Source: DATCLA01 sp036564195 (GTDB lineage Bacteria > Bacillota > UBA4882 > UBA8346). Taken from it: a DNA stretch of 27,951 bases. The notes beneath the pieces are model-generated. The model was not told the DNA's origin. It did not search any database and was given only the letters and a program-made list of their open reading frames with translations. The number at the start of each line of letters is the position of its first letter. Position 1 is the first letter of the stretch. Position numbers and translations under genes: made by a program. The stretch spans positions 1-27,951 of the forward strand of contig DATCLA010000067.1 of assembly GCA_036564195.1 (NCBI GenBank), written 5' to 3'. Positions 16,991-24,474 of this stretch are shown here, in pieces.

Positions 16991-17434
16991 TTATTTTATT
17001 TCTAATTGAGCAATCGCATTACGGGCCAATTGATCACAACGGTTATTATAGGGATTATCGCTGTGCCCTTTAACCTTAATCCATTTAATCTGGTGCACTT
17101 TTGCCAACTGCAACAGTTCCTGCCAAAGGTCCTGGTTTTCAACGGGTTTTCCTTGTGAATTGAGCCAGCCGTTGGCTTGCCACTTTTTCAGCCAATTCTG
17201 GTTAAAAGCATTAACCAGATAAGCGCTGTCGGAGCTCAACTCTACCCGGCAGGGATATTTTAACGCCTTCAACGCCTCCACCGCTGCCTGCAGTTCCATC
17301 CGCTGGTTCGTAGTGAGCTTTGCGGCTCCGAAAAGTTCTTTCTCCGCCGTACCGGACTTCAAAATTGCGCTCCAACCGCCGGGACCCGGATTACCGGAGC
17401 AGGCTCCATCGGTATAGATCGTCACTAATTTCAT
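16991..17434 (-). CDS. rnhA: Ribonuclease HI
   Basis: Degrades RNA in RNA-DNA hybrids; 147 residues, close to E. coli RnhA (155). The DEDD active site is complete: Asp9 (YTDGACSGNPGPGG), Glu47 (NQRMEL), Asp69 (SSDSAYLV), Asp134 (RCDQLA), with His124 in VKGHSDNPYNN. The basic protrusion sequence around LKKWQANGWL is present. It starts four bases after the nfo stop and is the last gene of the spo0A-side run; no hairpin terminator follows. Confidence 0.97.
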   Translation of the reverse strand: MKLVTIYTDGACSGNPGPGGWSAILKSGTAEKELFGAAKLTTNQRMELQAAVEALKALKYPCRVELSSDSAYLVNAFNQNWLKKWQANGWLNSQGKPVENQDLWQELLQLAKVHQIKWIKVKGHSDNPYNNRCDQLARNAIAQLEIK

Positions 17435-17438
17435 CCGC

Positions 17439-18275
17439 TCACCCTTTCCGGATTAGTTGCCGTAATACTGCCAGATTCTGCGGATCATCTTCCGGACTTT
17501 GCTGCGGCGTCTCCAAGATTCCCGGTACCCGGCTCAATTCGTTGTGGTTAACCAAGTATTCAAATCCGGCCAAGCCGATTCGACCCTTACCGATATGTTG
17601 ATGGCGGTCTAATTTAGAACCGCATTCACCCAGAGAATCATTTAAATGAATCAATTTTACCTTATCCAATCCTAATTCCCGGTCAAGCTCTTCCAAGGTG
17701 GTTTCCCAACCGGAGCGGGTTGCCAGATCGTAACCGGCTGCAAAAGCATGACAGGTGTCGAAACAGATTCCCACCCTGTTTTGATCATTGATAGCAGCCA
17801 CTAACCGTGCCATTTGGTCAAATTTGGTCACAAGCTCACTGCCCATTCCGGCTTGATTCTCAAAAAGCAGCAGTGTTGGTCCGCTGCTTTTTTCTAAAAT
17901 CAAATTCACCGCCTGAGCAACCCGTTCGAGCCCGGCCGGGCTACTGGACTTACCGGGATGTAAGACAAAAAAATCAGCCCCCAGTAGATTAGCACGTTGA
18001 AAATCCTCCGCCATGGTTAATACCGACTTTTGGTACAATTCCGCAGCTTCCGAAGCAGGATTGGGCAGATACGCCAGATGAACCACTACCGGCCAAAGCC
18101 CGGTGGTGGCCAGGAACTCCCTAAAACTGGTAAATTCATTTTCCGCTAAGGGTTTCCGGGACCAACCCCGGGGATTACCCACAAACATTTGAAATCCATC
18201 ACAGTTAAGCTGCAACGCTTGCCGGGCAGCACCCACAAAACCATTTTTAATGGAGATATGTACTCCCAAACGCAC
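17439..18275 (-). CDS. nfo: Deoxyribonuclease IV (AP endonuclease, Nfo)
   Basis: Zinc-dependent TIM-barrel endonuclease that nicks 5' of abasic sites in base excision repair; 278 residues, as E. coli Nfo (285). The metal ligand motifs are all visible in order: VVHLAYLPN, FVLHPG, LFENQAG, CFDTCHAFAAGYD, IHLNDS, DRHQHIGKG and the C-terminal ILETP glutamate. Starts at GTG 18275, immediately after the stop of the upstream glycosyltransferase, with GGAGG nine bases before it, so it is translated from the same mRNA. Nfo is a known component of DNA repair in germinating spores of B. subtilis, which suits its place in a spo0A-led gene run, though that link is inferred. Confidence 0.97.
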   Translation of the reverse strand: MRLGVHISIKNGFVGAARQALQLNCDGFQMFVGNPRGWSRKPLAENEFTSFREFLATTGLWPVVVHLAYLPNPASEAAELYQKSVLTMAEDFQRANLLGADFFVLHPGKSSSPAGLERVAQAVNLILEKSSGPTLLLFENQAGMGSELVTKFDQMARLVAAINDQNRVGICFDTCHAFAAGYDLATRSGWETTLEELDRELGLDKVKLIHLNDSLGECGSKLDRHQHIGKGRIGLAGFEYLVNHNELSRVPGILETPQQSPEDDPQNLAVLRQLIRKG

Positions 18276-19169
18276 TTAATGTTGCCTCCGTCCGATTTCA
18301 TCCAAAGAACGCAGTAACCGATGCTGGTCAATGACTTTGGAGAAAGAAATTTTTTCCGCCGTCAATTGTAGGATTACCAACAAAATAATGGCGATTAACT
18401 TACTCAAGTCACTGAACATCCAGGCCATCATCACTCCTAATGAGGCTCCTAAAAGATTGGAACCGACATCACCCATCATTACCCGGGCTTTTAAGTCATA
18501 GGGTAGATAATACAACATAATTGCTAAAATCGGCACAAACAACCCGGTATAAACTTCAAAGTCCTGACTGAACATTAATACTATCACAAAGCCAGCAATA
18601 AAGATCTTTCCGGCACGGCCCGGGCGCAAATCAAACAAATTAAGGGAGTTGGCACAGAGTGCTACCAGTAAAAAATTACTAATAACCGGCCACACTTCTA
18701 ACTTGCCCTTTACCAAGTTGGCAGTAGCAATACTAAAAACCAGCGCAATCACAGCGCCAAAAAAGGCTTTCAACCCGCCAGTGGTTAAACGTTTATCTTT
18801 GAATAACGCCCTGAAATGGCCTTTGAATCCCTTTTGAGTATGATCTCCAATGACGTCATCAATAAAGCCAATCAAACCCATTCCCAAAATCACCCATAAA
18901 AAGAGCACGGCGTTAACAGTAGTGAACGATTTAACCGAAAAGGCCATTCCCAACCCAGTGGTCAAGGGAAGGAGTACGACAAAAAGCAAACCGGCCACTG
19001 CCGGAATCCGTTCCTCTCGATAATTCGGTCTTACTAATTGACCTTCAACCATCAACCGGTACAGATAGGGAAATGATAACCAGGTTAAGATGTAAGAAAC
19101 GATTAAAATCAACAGATAGCGTGCTAATGACAGTAAAATCGTCTGCAAAAATTCGGAAATTTCAATCAA
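18276..19169 (-). CDS. MraY/WecA-like polyprenyl-phosphate sugar-phosphate transferase (GT4)
   Basis: Integral membrane enzyme of the glycosyltransferase 4 superfamily, which moves a sugar-1-phosphate from a UDP-sugar to undecaprenyl phosphate. The 297-residue form has about nine hydrophobic segments and family motifs GFIDDV near 101-106, NSLNLFD near 174-180, MGDVGSN near 232-238 and EKISFS near 272-277. MraY's DGLDG after NLTD is replaced by DLRPGRAGK, so it is neither MraY nor a typical WecA or TagO; the acceptor lipid and sugar are unknown. GTG at 19178 overlaps the upstream gene's stop (GTGA) but sits on the AGAGG site; TTG at 19169 is at proper spacing and is preferred. It follows SteA, SteB and GT2 and abuts nfo. 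Confidence 0.8.
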   Translation of the reverse strand: MIEISEFLQTILLSLARYLLILIVSYILTWLSFPYLYRLMVEGQLVRPNYREERIPAVAGLLFVVLLPLTTGLGMAFSVKSFTTVNAVLFLWVILGMGLIGFIDDVIGDHTQKGFKGHFRALFKDKRLTTGGLKAFFGAVIALVFSIATANLVKGKLEVWPVISNFLLVALCANSLNLFDLRPGRAGKIFIAGFVIVLMFSQDFEVYTGLFVPILAIMLYYLPYDLKARVMMGDVGSNLLGASLGVMMAWMFSDLSKLIAIILLVILQLTAEKISFSKVIDQHRLLRSLDEIGRRQH

Positions 19170-19174
19170 TAGGC

Positions 19175-19861
19175 TCACCTCTTCAGTAATCGCTTGGCCA
19201 ACACTAAAAACACATGGGAAAACTGCCGCCCGCGATGGATAAAGCCAGCAAGGTTAAAACCGGTTTCGGCATGGGTCATTTGAACCGGAATTTCCCTGAC
19301 CCGAAAGCCGTGGCGAAAAACATCAATCGTTAAGCCGACTTCAACCCCAAATCCGGATTCAAAGGGGTCCGGGCCGAGCTTCTCTAAGACTTCCCGGGTG
19401 ACCACTCGCTGCCCCGATAGGGGACTGGCAACTTCCAAACCGGTAAAAATCCGGATTCCTTTGCGGGCCAACTGAGTTACCAGGCCAAATCCCCCTTTTT
19501 TTCTGGCGGGAGGAAACTTGGCAATGGTCATATCCGCTTTATTACTTAAAACCGGATCCAGTAATTTTTCAACATCAACAGCAGTTTTACCCAGATCCCC
19601 ATCTAAAAGAGCAATTACATCACCTTTAACATATTGTAACCCGTAATTCAGCGCTCCACCCTTACCTAAATTACGAGGAAGATCAATGACTTCAGCACCG
19701 GCCGCTTTAGCTAATTCACTGGTATGGTCGGTCGAACAGTCGTTCACTACGATGATCTGGTCCACTTTATTTAAAGTCTTGATGGCTTCTATCGTAGCCT
19801 GAATATAATCTTCCTCGTTAAATGCAGGGATCAACACTGTAACATATTGCTTCTCCTCCAT
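19175..19861 (-). CDS. Family 2 glycosyltransferase
   Basis: Predicted cytoplasmic GT-A fold transferase of 228 residues using a nucleotide-sugar donor. IPAFNEE at 11-17, VVNDCSTD at 38-45, LPRNLGKGGALNYG at 61-74 and the metal-binding LLDGDL (DxD at 87-89) are clear. The later part SGQRVV (149-154), FESGFGVEVG (167-176) and FIHRGRQF (208-215) resembles the DPM1/GpgS branch rather than cellulose-synthase-like enzymes. No transmembrane anchor is evident. The acceptor is unknown; because the next gene is a polyprenyl-phosphate transferase, a lipid-linked sugar is likely. ATG at 19861 after GGGGGA is chosen; TTG at 19897 would add 12 residues but lacks a spaced ribosome site. Its stop overlaps the next gene. 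Confidence 0.82.
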   Translation of the reverse strand: MEEKQYVTVLIPAFNEEDYIQATIEAIKTLNKVDQIIVVNDCSTDHTSELAKAAGAEVIDLPRNLGKGGALNYGLQYVKGDVIALLDGDLGKTAVDVEKLLDPVLSNKADMTIAKFPPARKKGGFGLVTQLARKGIRIFTGLEVASPLSGQRVVTREVLEKLGPDPFESGFGVEVGLTIDVFRHGFRVREIPVQMTHAETGFNLAGFIHRGRQFSHVFLVLAKRLLKR

Positions 19862-19958
19862 TATTATCCCCCAATCGGCTGTTTCTTTAATTATCAAGCC
19901 GCCCTAATCGCACCGTTCCTTCCAAATAAAAAACAACTTACCTGAAAATACTCCCGTT

Positions 19959-20852
19959 CTAGTAATTTAGTTTAAATTCGGGAATCAACCGACGGGCAGT
20001 TTCTTTCGTACCATAATGTCCCAGTTTACCGGAGGCCAGCATATAAACGAGGGTCATTTCGCCCGGCGGTGTATCAATATTATCAATTGTCCCTTTAAGC
20101 TTAGATTGATATAAACGCATGTACGACTGGGTAACAAAACCGGGTTCCACCCCAACCACCATCACCTCGGTTTTTCGGGCCGCTTCCAGTAAAGGCTGGT
20201 CGATCACTTTCTGCTGGTCACTTTCGGCAGTGGCCGCACCGCCAAAGAAGATAAGTGTATCGATATAGCCCCGATTGTAGTCACCCCATAACTTTAGTAA
20301 ATCTTTGTTTTGTAAAAACAAAAGTTCAGCACTGCTTTGCCCGTTAATCAACGTCCGTAATAACTTTTGACAGAATTCCGTTATTAAGTTTTTCTCTTCT
20401 CCGTTTGCCAGACCAAGAGCCTCGATCACCTCCATCTTTAACTGTGGCTCAGTAAAATCCAGAGGTTTCAAAAAGGTCGTGACTGAGGTAACTTCAGCGC
20501 CGGCTTGTTTTAACAGATCAACCAGCGCTTTGGTGTATTTAAACTCAACCGAATCATTAGTTCGGATGATGGCAATCCTTCTTCCCAACAAGCGGTTGAG
20601 TATTAAATTAGGCATGATTGCCCGTTGAAATTGTTGTGCCGACTCTAACAGATTCTCTTTGGCCTGTAAGTCAGCTTTCAAGGTTTTCTGATCTTCCCGG
20701 ATTTTTTGATAGGTCGCTTCCAAACGGTCAATTTGGTTGTCAAGCTGCAAATTGTCGGTTTTGCCAAAATTAATTCCGATGATAATTCCTAACCCTAATG
20801 CAAAAAAAACTGCTACCAAAGAGACTACGTGATAACGCAGATCAATAATCAT
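19959..20852 (-). CDS. SteB/MctB-like membrane protein (copper transporter family, PF11382-type)
   Basis: Single-pass membrane protein of 297 residues. It starts MIIDLRYHVVSLVAVFFALG, the typical opening of the MctB/SteB family, with one membrane helix (about 9-28), a coiled coil (about 33-75) and a soluble domain on the far side of the membrane. In mycobacteria the homologue was called a copper transporter; in corynebacteria SteB works with SteA at the division septum and affects peptidoglycan hydrolase activity. Being next to a SteA-like gene, the septal role is more likely than copper transport, and no metal-binding Cys or His cluster is visible. ATG at 20852 is preferred over TTG at 20870, which lacks a ribosome site. 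It is 27 bases after steA. Confidence 0.82.
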   Translation of the reverse strand: MIIDLRYHVVSLVAVFFALGLGIIIGINFGKTDNLQLDNQIDRLEATYQKIREDQKTLKADLQAKENLLESAQQFQRAIMPNLILNRLLGRRIAIIRTNDSVEFKYTKALVDLLKQAGAEVTSVTTFLKPLDFTEPQLKMEVIEALGLANGEEKNLITEFCQKLLRTLINGQSSAELLFLQNKDLLKLWGDYNRGYIDTLIFFGGAATAESDQQKVIDQPLLEAARKTEVMVVGVEPGFVTQSYMRLYQSKLKGTIDNIDTPPGEMTLVYMLASGKLGHYGTKETARRLIPEFKLNY

Positions 20853-20879
20853 CTTTATTCCCGCTCCCAAAGTTTCAAG

Positions 20880-22001
20880 TTAAAATCCGAATAACACTTT
20901 AAACTGCAACCAAAATGCCCGCATAAAATTACGTGACCATTGGGTTTGTGAGACAACTACCCCAATGGTTAAAATTCCTGCCAACGCCACCTGAACTAAA
21001 TACCGCATTTTAACCCGGCCTTGATAAATTTTACTCACACCGCGGGCGTCAACTAAGATCGACCCCACCTTTAGCCGTACTAAAAAAGTGCTTCCCATTC
21101 CTTTACGGCCTTTTTCTAAAAAATCAATCATATTAGAGTGAGTACCGACTGCAATAATTAAATCAGCACCTCTTTCATAAGCTAACAGTAAAGCCAAATC
21201 TTCACTGGTTCCCGGAGCGGGAAATATTTTTGCGTCCAGTTTTAAAGCTTTAATCCGTTCCAAACCGGGGGCCCGGCCGTCCATATAGGCATGTACCACC
21301 AACTCCGGTACGTTTTGCAAGGCATAATCACTGACGCTATCCATATCCCCGATGATCAGGTCCGGTTGATAACCAAACTCAAATAACGCGTCGGCGCCTC
21401 CATCCACCCCGACCAATACCGGATGGACATCGTCGATATAGGGCTTGAGAATGGTTAAATCTTCCCGGTAATTCTGGCCGCGGACTACCACCAATACTGG
21501 TTTACCGTCAAAATTGGTGCTGACCTCCGGCATAGCCATGGTATTAAGAATGATGTCTTTCTCTTTTAGAGCGTATTCTAAGGTATTACGGATAAACTGA
21601 TCCAGTTCGCTGCTTAAGTTGCCGCGGATCTCCTTCAACCGGGCATTTACTGCTTTAAGTTCCAATAAATGGCCCTCACCAAGTAAAATCCGGTCTTTCC
21701 AGATCTGAGAACCTTTAATCTCAAGTAAATCACCTTCATGAATTTTTTGAAAGATCTCTTTTCCAACATTATCAATAATTCCAATCCCCGACTCCAGTAA
21801 CCGCGCGGGACCGGGATTGGGATATTTACCGGAAATAGACATACTGGCATTAATTACTAACTTAATTCTGGCTTTAACTAAAGAATCTGCCGCCACCTCA
21901 TCGAGATCCTGGTGGTCAATTACAGCAATCTCACCTGGTTTAATCCGTTTGGCCAAATTCTTTGTCCGCGGGTCGATCCGCGCCACTGCTTTAAACTCCA
22001 C
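20880..22001 (-). CDS. SteA-like putative cytokinetic ring protein (TPK-like fold)
   Basis: A 373-residue protein in three parts: an N-terminal domain (about 1-160), a thiamin-pyrophosphokinase-like core with GVDGGAD (198-204), PDLIIGDMDS (213-222) and GTSEDLALL (264-272), and a C-terminal membrane helix (about 334-352) followed by a short tail. This matches the SteA family, known from Corynebacterium and Mycobacterium as a septal partner of SteB. The core resembles thiamin pyrophosphokinase, but length, membrane anchor and neighbours argue against a thiamin enzyme; what it binds is unknown. GTG start at 22001; the GGGGTGA that serves as its ribosome site also contains the spo0A stop codon, six bases upstream, so it is co-translated with spo0A. 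Confidence 0.87.
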   Translation of the reverse strand: MEFKAVARIDPRTKNLAKRIKPGEIAVIDHQDLDEVAADSLVKARIKLVINASMSISGKYPNPGPARLLESGIGIIDNVGKEIFQKIHEGDLLEIKGSQIWKDRILLGEGHLLELKAVNARLKEIRGNLSSELDQFIRNTLEYALKEKDIILNTMAMPEVSTNFDGKPVLVVVRGQNYREDLTILKPYIDDVHPVLVGVDGGADALFEFGYQPDLIIGDMDSVSDYALQNVPELVVHAYMDGRAPGLERIKALKLDAKIFPAPGTSEDLALLLAYERGADLIIAVGTHSNMIDFLEKGRKGMGSTFLVRLKVGSILVDARGVSKIYQGRVKMRYLVQVALAGILTIGVVVSQTQWSRNFMRAFWLQFKVLFGF

Positions 22002-22007
22002 TGAAGT

Positions 22008-22784
22008 TCACCCCGTTAAATGGCCTTTTACTTTTTTTTCCAATCGAATCTTATCAGAAATTTTGGCGATAAAAGAGGCATTGGTAGGTTTCCCTTTCCG
22101 TTCATCCACACAATACCCAAATAAATCATATAGAATATTTACATCTCCCCTGCTCCAGGCAGTTTCGATTGCAAAACGCATCGAACGCTCCACCCGCTGA
22201 CTCTGAACTCCATAATGTTCAGCAATTAACGGGTAGAGCTTTTTAGTCATTTCATTAACCAGATTTGGTTCCTTGATTGTCATTAATATTGCGTCTTTTA
22301 AATAATTATATCCTTTAAAATGTGATGGTATTTGCAACCGGGTTAAAATTTGATTAACTTCATTATCCAAGTCGCTCAGCGGTAAGATTTTAGTAATTAC
22401 CGGCCACTCGGGAGTTTGGGCAAACTCAATAATGCGCCGGGCTAAAACCTGTAGATCAAAAGGTTTAACCACATAATAATCAGCTCCCAGGTCCAAGGCT
22501 TTCTTTGCAAGCTGTTCCTGGGCAAAAGCAGTAAAAATAATGGTTTTAATCTTGTAAGGCTGCTCTTTCAGCCATTGTAACACGCCAAAACCATCCATTT
22601 GCGGCATAATCATATCCAATAGTAAAACATCGATGCCGCTACCTGGAATGGCGGCAATAGCATCGACCCCATTGTAGGCCAGGACTTGAGCTTGCAAATT
22701 GTCAACTTGGGTATTAAAATAGTCTTGGAGGAGCTGACAAAAGGCCCGGTTATCATCAACTATTCCGATTTTAATTACTTTCAA
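22008..22784 (-). CDS. spo0A: Sporulation master regulator Spo0A
   Basis: Response regulator that, when phosphorylated, starts sporulation; 258 residues (267 in B. subtilis). The receiver domain has the acidic pocket Asp10/Asp11, phospho-acceptor Asp57 (LLLDMIMPQMDG), Thr85 and Lys107 (VVKPFD). The Spo0A C domain includes YNYLKDAI, LYPLIAEHYG and the recognition-helix segment RVERSMRFAIETAWSRG, which binds 0A boxes. Start is TTG at 22784, ten bases after GGAGG. It lies downstream of spoIVB, the order common in spore formers, but has its own sigma-H-like promoter and 0A-box candidates. It is unusual in being followed at six bases by steA and a glycosyltransferase module, probably in one operon. 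Confidence 0.98.
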   Translation of the reverse strand: MKVIKIGIVDDNRAFCQLLQDYFNTQVDNLQAQVLAYNGVDAIAAIPGSGIDVLLLDMIMPQMDGFGVLQWLKEQPYKIKTIIFTAFAQEQLAKKALDLGADYYVVKPFDLQVLARRIIEFAQTPEWPVITKILPLSDLDNEVNQILTRLQIPSHFKGYNYLKDAILMTIKEPNLVNEMTKKLYPLIAEHYGVQSQRVERSMRFAIETAWSRGDVNILYDLFGYCVDERKGKPTNASFIAKISDKIRLEKKVKGHLTG

Positions 22785-22822
22785 AGGTTAAACGCCTCCG
22801 TTTCCCCTCCGTTTCCCTGAAA

Positions 22823-22852
22823 GTTTTCGCTATTATTAAAATGAATTCCTTT
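22823..22852 (-). promoter_or_regulatory. Candidate sigma-H promoter of spo0A
   Basis: On the minus strand AAAGGAATT (22852-22844), 12 bases, AGCGAAAAC (22831-22823). The sigma-H consensus is RNAGGAWWW, N12, RNNGAATWW; the first element is a full match, the second seven of nine. It lies about 30 bases before the spo0A start. Confidence 0.5.
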
Positions 22853-22898
22853 TTTTCTGTAAGTTTTTATTTCCGTACTGCTGGTACTGCAGCTAATT

Positions 22899-22906
22899 TT
22901 CGATAA
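22899..22906 (-). promoter_or_regulatory. 0A-box candidate, proximal
   Basis: TTATCGAA on the minus strand, one mismatch from TTGTCGAA. It lies about 47 bases upstream of the sigma-H-like -35 element, in a region where Spo0A-P could bind to regulate its own gene. Confidence 0.4.
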
Positions 22907-22937
22907 TCGACCCTTACTTTACAAGGACTTGAAGCAA

Positions 22938-22945
22938 TTCGATAA
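22938..22945 (-). promoter_or_regulatory. 0A-box candidate, distal
   Basis: A second exact copy of TTATCGAA, same strand, 39 bases upstream of the first. Two identical near-consensus sites in one short spacer strengthen each other. Confidence 0.4.
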
Positions 22946-22961
22946 TTATATTAAGTAAAAT

Positions 22962-23015
22962 TTAACACAATATATGGTGCCTAGTCTCGATTAAACTATC
23001 AAAATATTGTGTCAA
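22962..23015. repeat. Inverted repeat between spoIVB and spo0A
   Basis: TTAACACAATAT (22962-22973) and ATATTGTGTCAA (23004-23015) are 12-base arms with one mismatch around a 30-base spacer. On the minus strand the right arm contains TTGACA, so it may overlap a vegetative spo0A promoter. It lacks a U tract and is not a usual terminator. Confidence 0.5.
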
Positions 23016-23052
23016 CTGGGATATTATTAAATTTGCTCTAATAAAATACCGG

Positions 23053-24348
23053 TTAAGATGCTTTTTTAGCAGTTTTTGCCTGGTTTTGCATCTCTTTAAG
23101 CATCCATTCGGCTAACACCCCGTAACCTTTAGTCGGATCATTTACGAAGACATGAGTAACTGCCCCTACCAAGCGGCCGTTTTGAATAATCGGACTGCCG
23201 CTCATCCCCTGGATAATCCCTCCGGTTTCTCTAAGCAATACTGGATCGGTAACTTTTATTACCATCCCTTTATCCCGCGGGGAATGTTGCCGGAAAACCT
23301 TGATGATTTTGACCTTATACTTACCAATCCGTGAACCTTTTAAAACTGTATAAATTTCGGCGTTACCCACATTCACTTGGGAATTAAACGCAGCTGGAAT
23401 CGGTGTGGTGCCGAAATTAAAAAAAGCCTTTTTTAAGGTCCCGTAGATCCCAAACCGGGTATTTTTCTTAATCTGACCGACTGCAATCTGAGTTCCTTGG
23501 AAGATCCCGATTTTTTCACCGGGTTTCCCCGGCAGGCCGCGCCGAATACCATTAATGTTGGCCATTACAATTTCGCCTTGATTAAAGTCAATCCCGTTAC
23601 GCCCGCCAATTTTAGCAATTCGATGGCCCAAACCGGCAAACCACAGTGTTTCCGGATCATAAAAAGACAGAGTGCCGACACCGGCCGCAGGATCATCGAC
23701 AAAAATACCTAGCATATATCGTTTTCCACCATCTTTAACTGTTAAGACCGGGCGAATCTCCAAGTTTTTCAATTGATTATTCCGTTTGATTATTAAACGC
23801 AATTTCTGCTCTTTTTTTGTATAATTCCTTAAAAAATATTCAACTTCCTCAACATGATTGATGGGAATATTATTGATGGCCAGTAAGATATCGCCCGGTT
23901 TAATCCCGGCTTCACGGGCCGGAAAACGGCGGACCCGGCTGACATCAATGACTGGGAGCGTACCCACTACGACCACTCCCTGACTGGAAAATACCACTCC
24001 AATCGATTGCCCACCGGGAATTATCATGGTGGGATTAGCCACCTCTACCTGTAACTTTTTAATCGGAATCCTACCGAAGAGTTTTAACAGCACTTGATAT
24101 TTCTGACTTTGCCCGGTATTTAAGACTAAATTGCGGGTAATTTCCGGACGGGCTTGTGGATTGGATTGAGGGCGGTTCATTTGAAAGCCAAGGGGAAAAT
24201 TAACCGATAAGACCATTTTTTGACCGGGAGACAGTTTTAATTGCTTTGGGATCAAAAATGATTGGATTAAAACGGATGAAATGATAAACACTATGACTGT
24301 CAAGCAAGCCCGAAATAGATACCCCACTGTTTTACGGCAAAACCTCAT
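23053..24348 (-). CDS. spoIVB: SpoIVB peptidase (S55 family)
   Basis: Serine protease made in the forespore and exported to the space between the two spore membranes, where it triggers SpoIVFB-dependent pro-sigma-K processing; 431 residues (425 in B. subtilis). A membrane anchor lies at about 15-33, a PDZ domain at about 115-200 (AREAGIKPGDILLAINN), and the S55 protease domain at the C-terminus with probable triad His242 (GLGHRIAK), Asp368 (KVTDPVLL) and Ser383 (GIIQGMSGSPI). The C-terminal segment VFVNDPTKGYGVLAEWML is typical. ATG at 24348 has a weak GGTGG ribosome site. A sigma-F/sigma-G-like promoter precedes it, after the leuS terminator, so it is transcribed alone or with spo0A by read-through. 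Confidence 0.97.
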   Translation of the reverse strand: MRFCRKTVGYLFRACLTVIVFIISSVLIQSFLIPKQLKLSPGQKMVLSVNFPLGFQMNRPQSNPQARPEITRNLVLNTGQSQKYQVLLKLFGRIPIKKLQVEVANPTMIIPGGQSIGVVFSSQGVVVVGTLPVIDVSRVRRFPAREAGIKPGDILLAINNIPINHVEEVEYFLRNYTKKEQKLRLIIKRNNQLKNLEIRPVLTVKDGGKRYMLGIFVDDPAAGVGTLSFYDPETLWFAGLGHRIAKIGGRNGIDFNQGEIVMANINGIRRGLPGKPGEKIGIFQGTQIAVGQIKKNTRFGIYGTLKKAFFNFGTTPIPAAFNSQVNVGNAEIYTVLKGSRIGKYKVKIIKVFRQHSPRDKGMVIKVTDPVLLRETGGIIQGMSGSPIIQNGRLVGAVTHVFVNDPTKGYGVLAEWMLKEMQNQAKTAKKAS

Positions 24349-24388
24349 TCATCTTGCACCACCCCATCATAAAAACTTTGATGAATAT

Positions 24389-24417
24389 AAATTCTCCGTT
24401 TAACAGGGGTTTTATAC
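24389..24417 (-). promoter_or_regulatory. Sigma-F/sigma-G-type forespore promoter of spoIVB
   Basis: On the minus strand GTATA (24417-24413), 15 bases, GGAGAATTT (24397-24389). This fully fits the B. subtilis sigma-F consensus GHATR, N15-16, GGHRARHTX as I know it. The predicted start near 24382 gives a leader of about 34 bases. Confidence 0.6.
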
Positions 24418-24420
24418 AAA

Positions 24421-24446
24421 ATTAAAAAGCCCCGCAGACGGGGCTT
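24421..24446 (-). terminator. Intrinsic terminator of leuS
   Basis: On the minus strand AAGCCCCG-TCTG-CGGGGCTT (24446-24427), an 8-bp stem with a tetraloop, is followed by a TTTTAAT tract. It begins 28 bases after the leuS stop codon. Confidence 0.93.
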
Positions 24447-24474
24447 AAACTTTAATTTTTTAAAAACCGGAAAA

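Noticed and set aside
19959..20852. Copper transport role taken from the family name
   Set aside because: One membrane helix, a coiled coil and no visible metal-binding cluster do not support transport; context favours a SteB role.
20880..22001. Thiamin pyrophosphokinase
   Set aside because: The core motif is TPK-like, but the extra N-terminal domain, C-terminal membrane helix and SteB neighbour indicate the SteA family.
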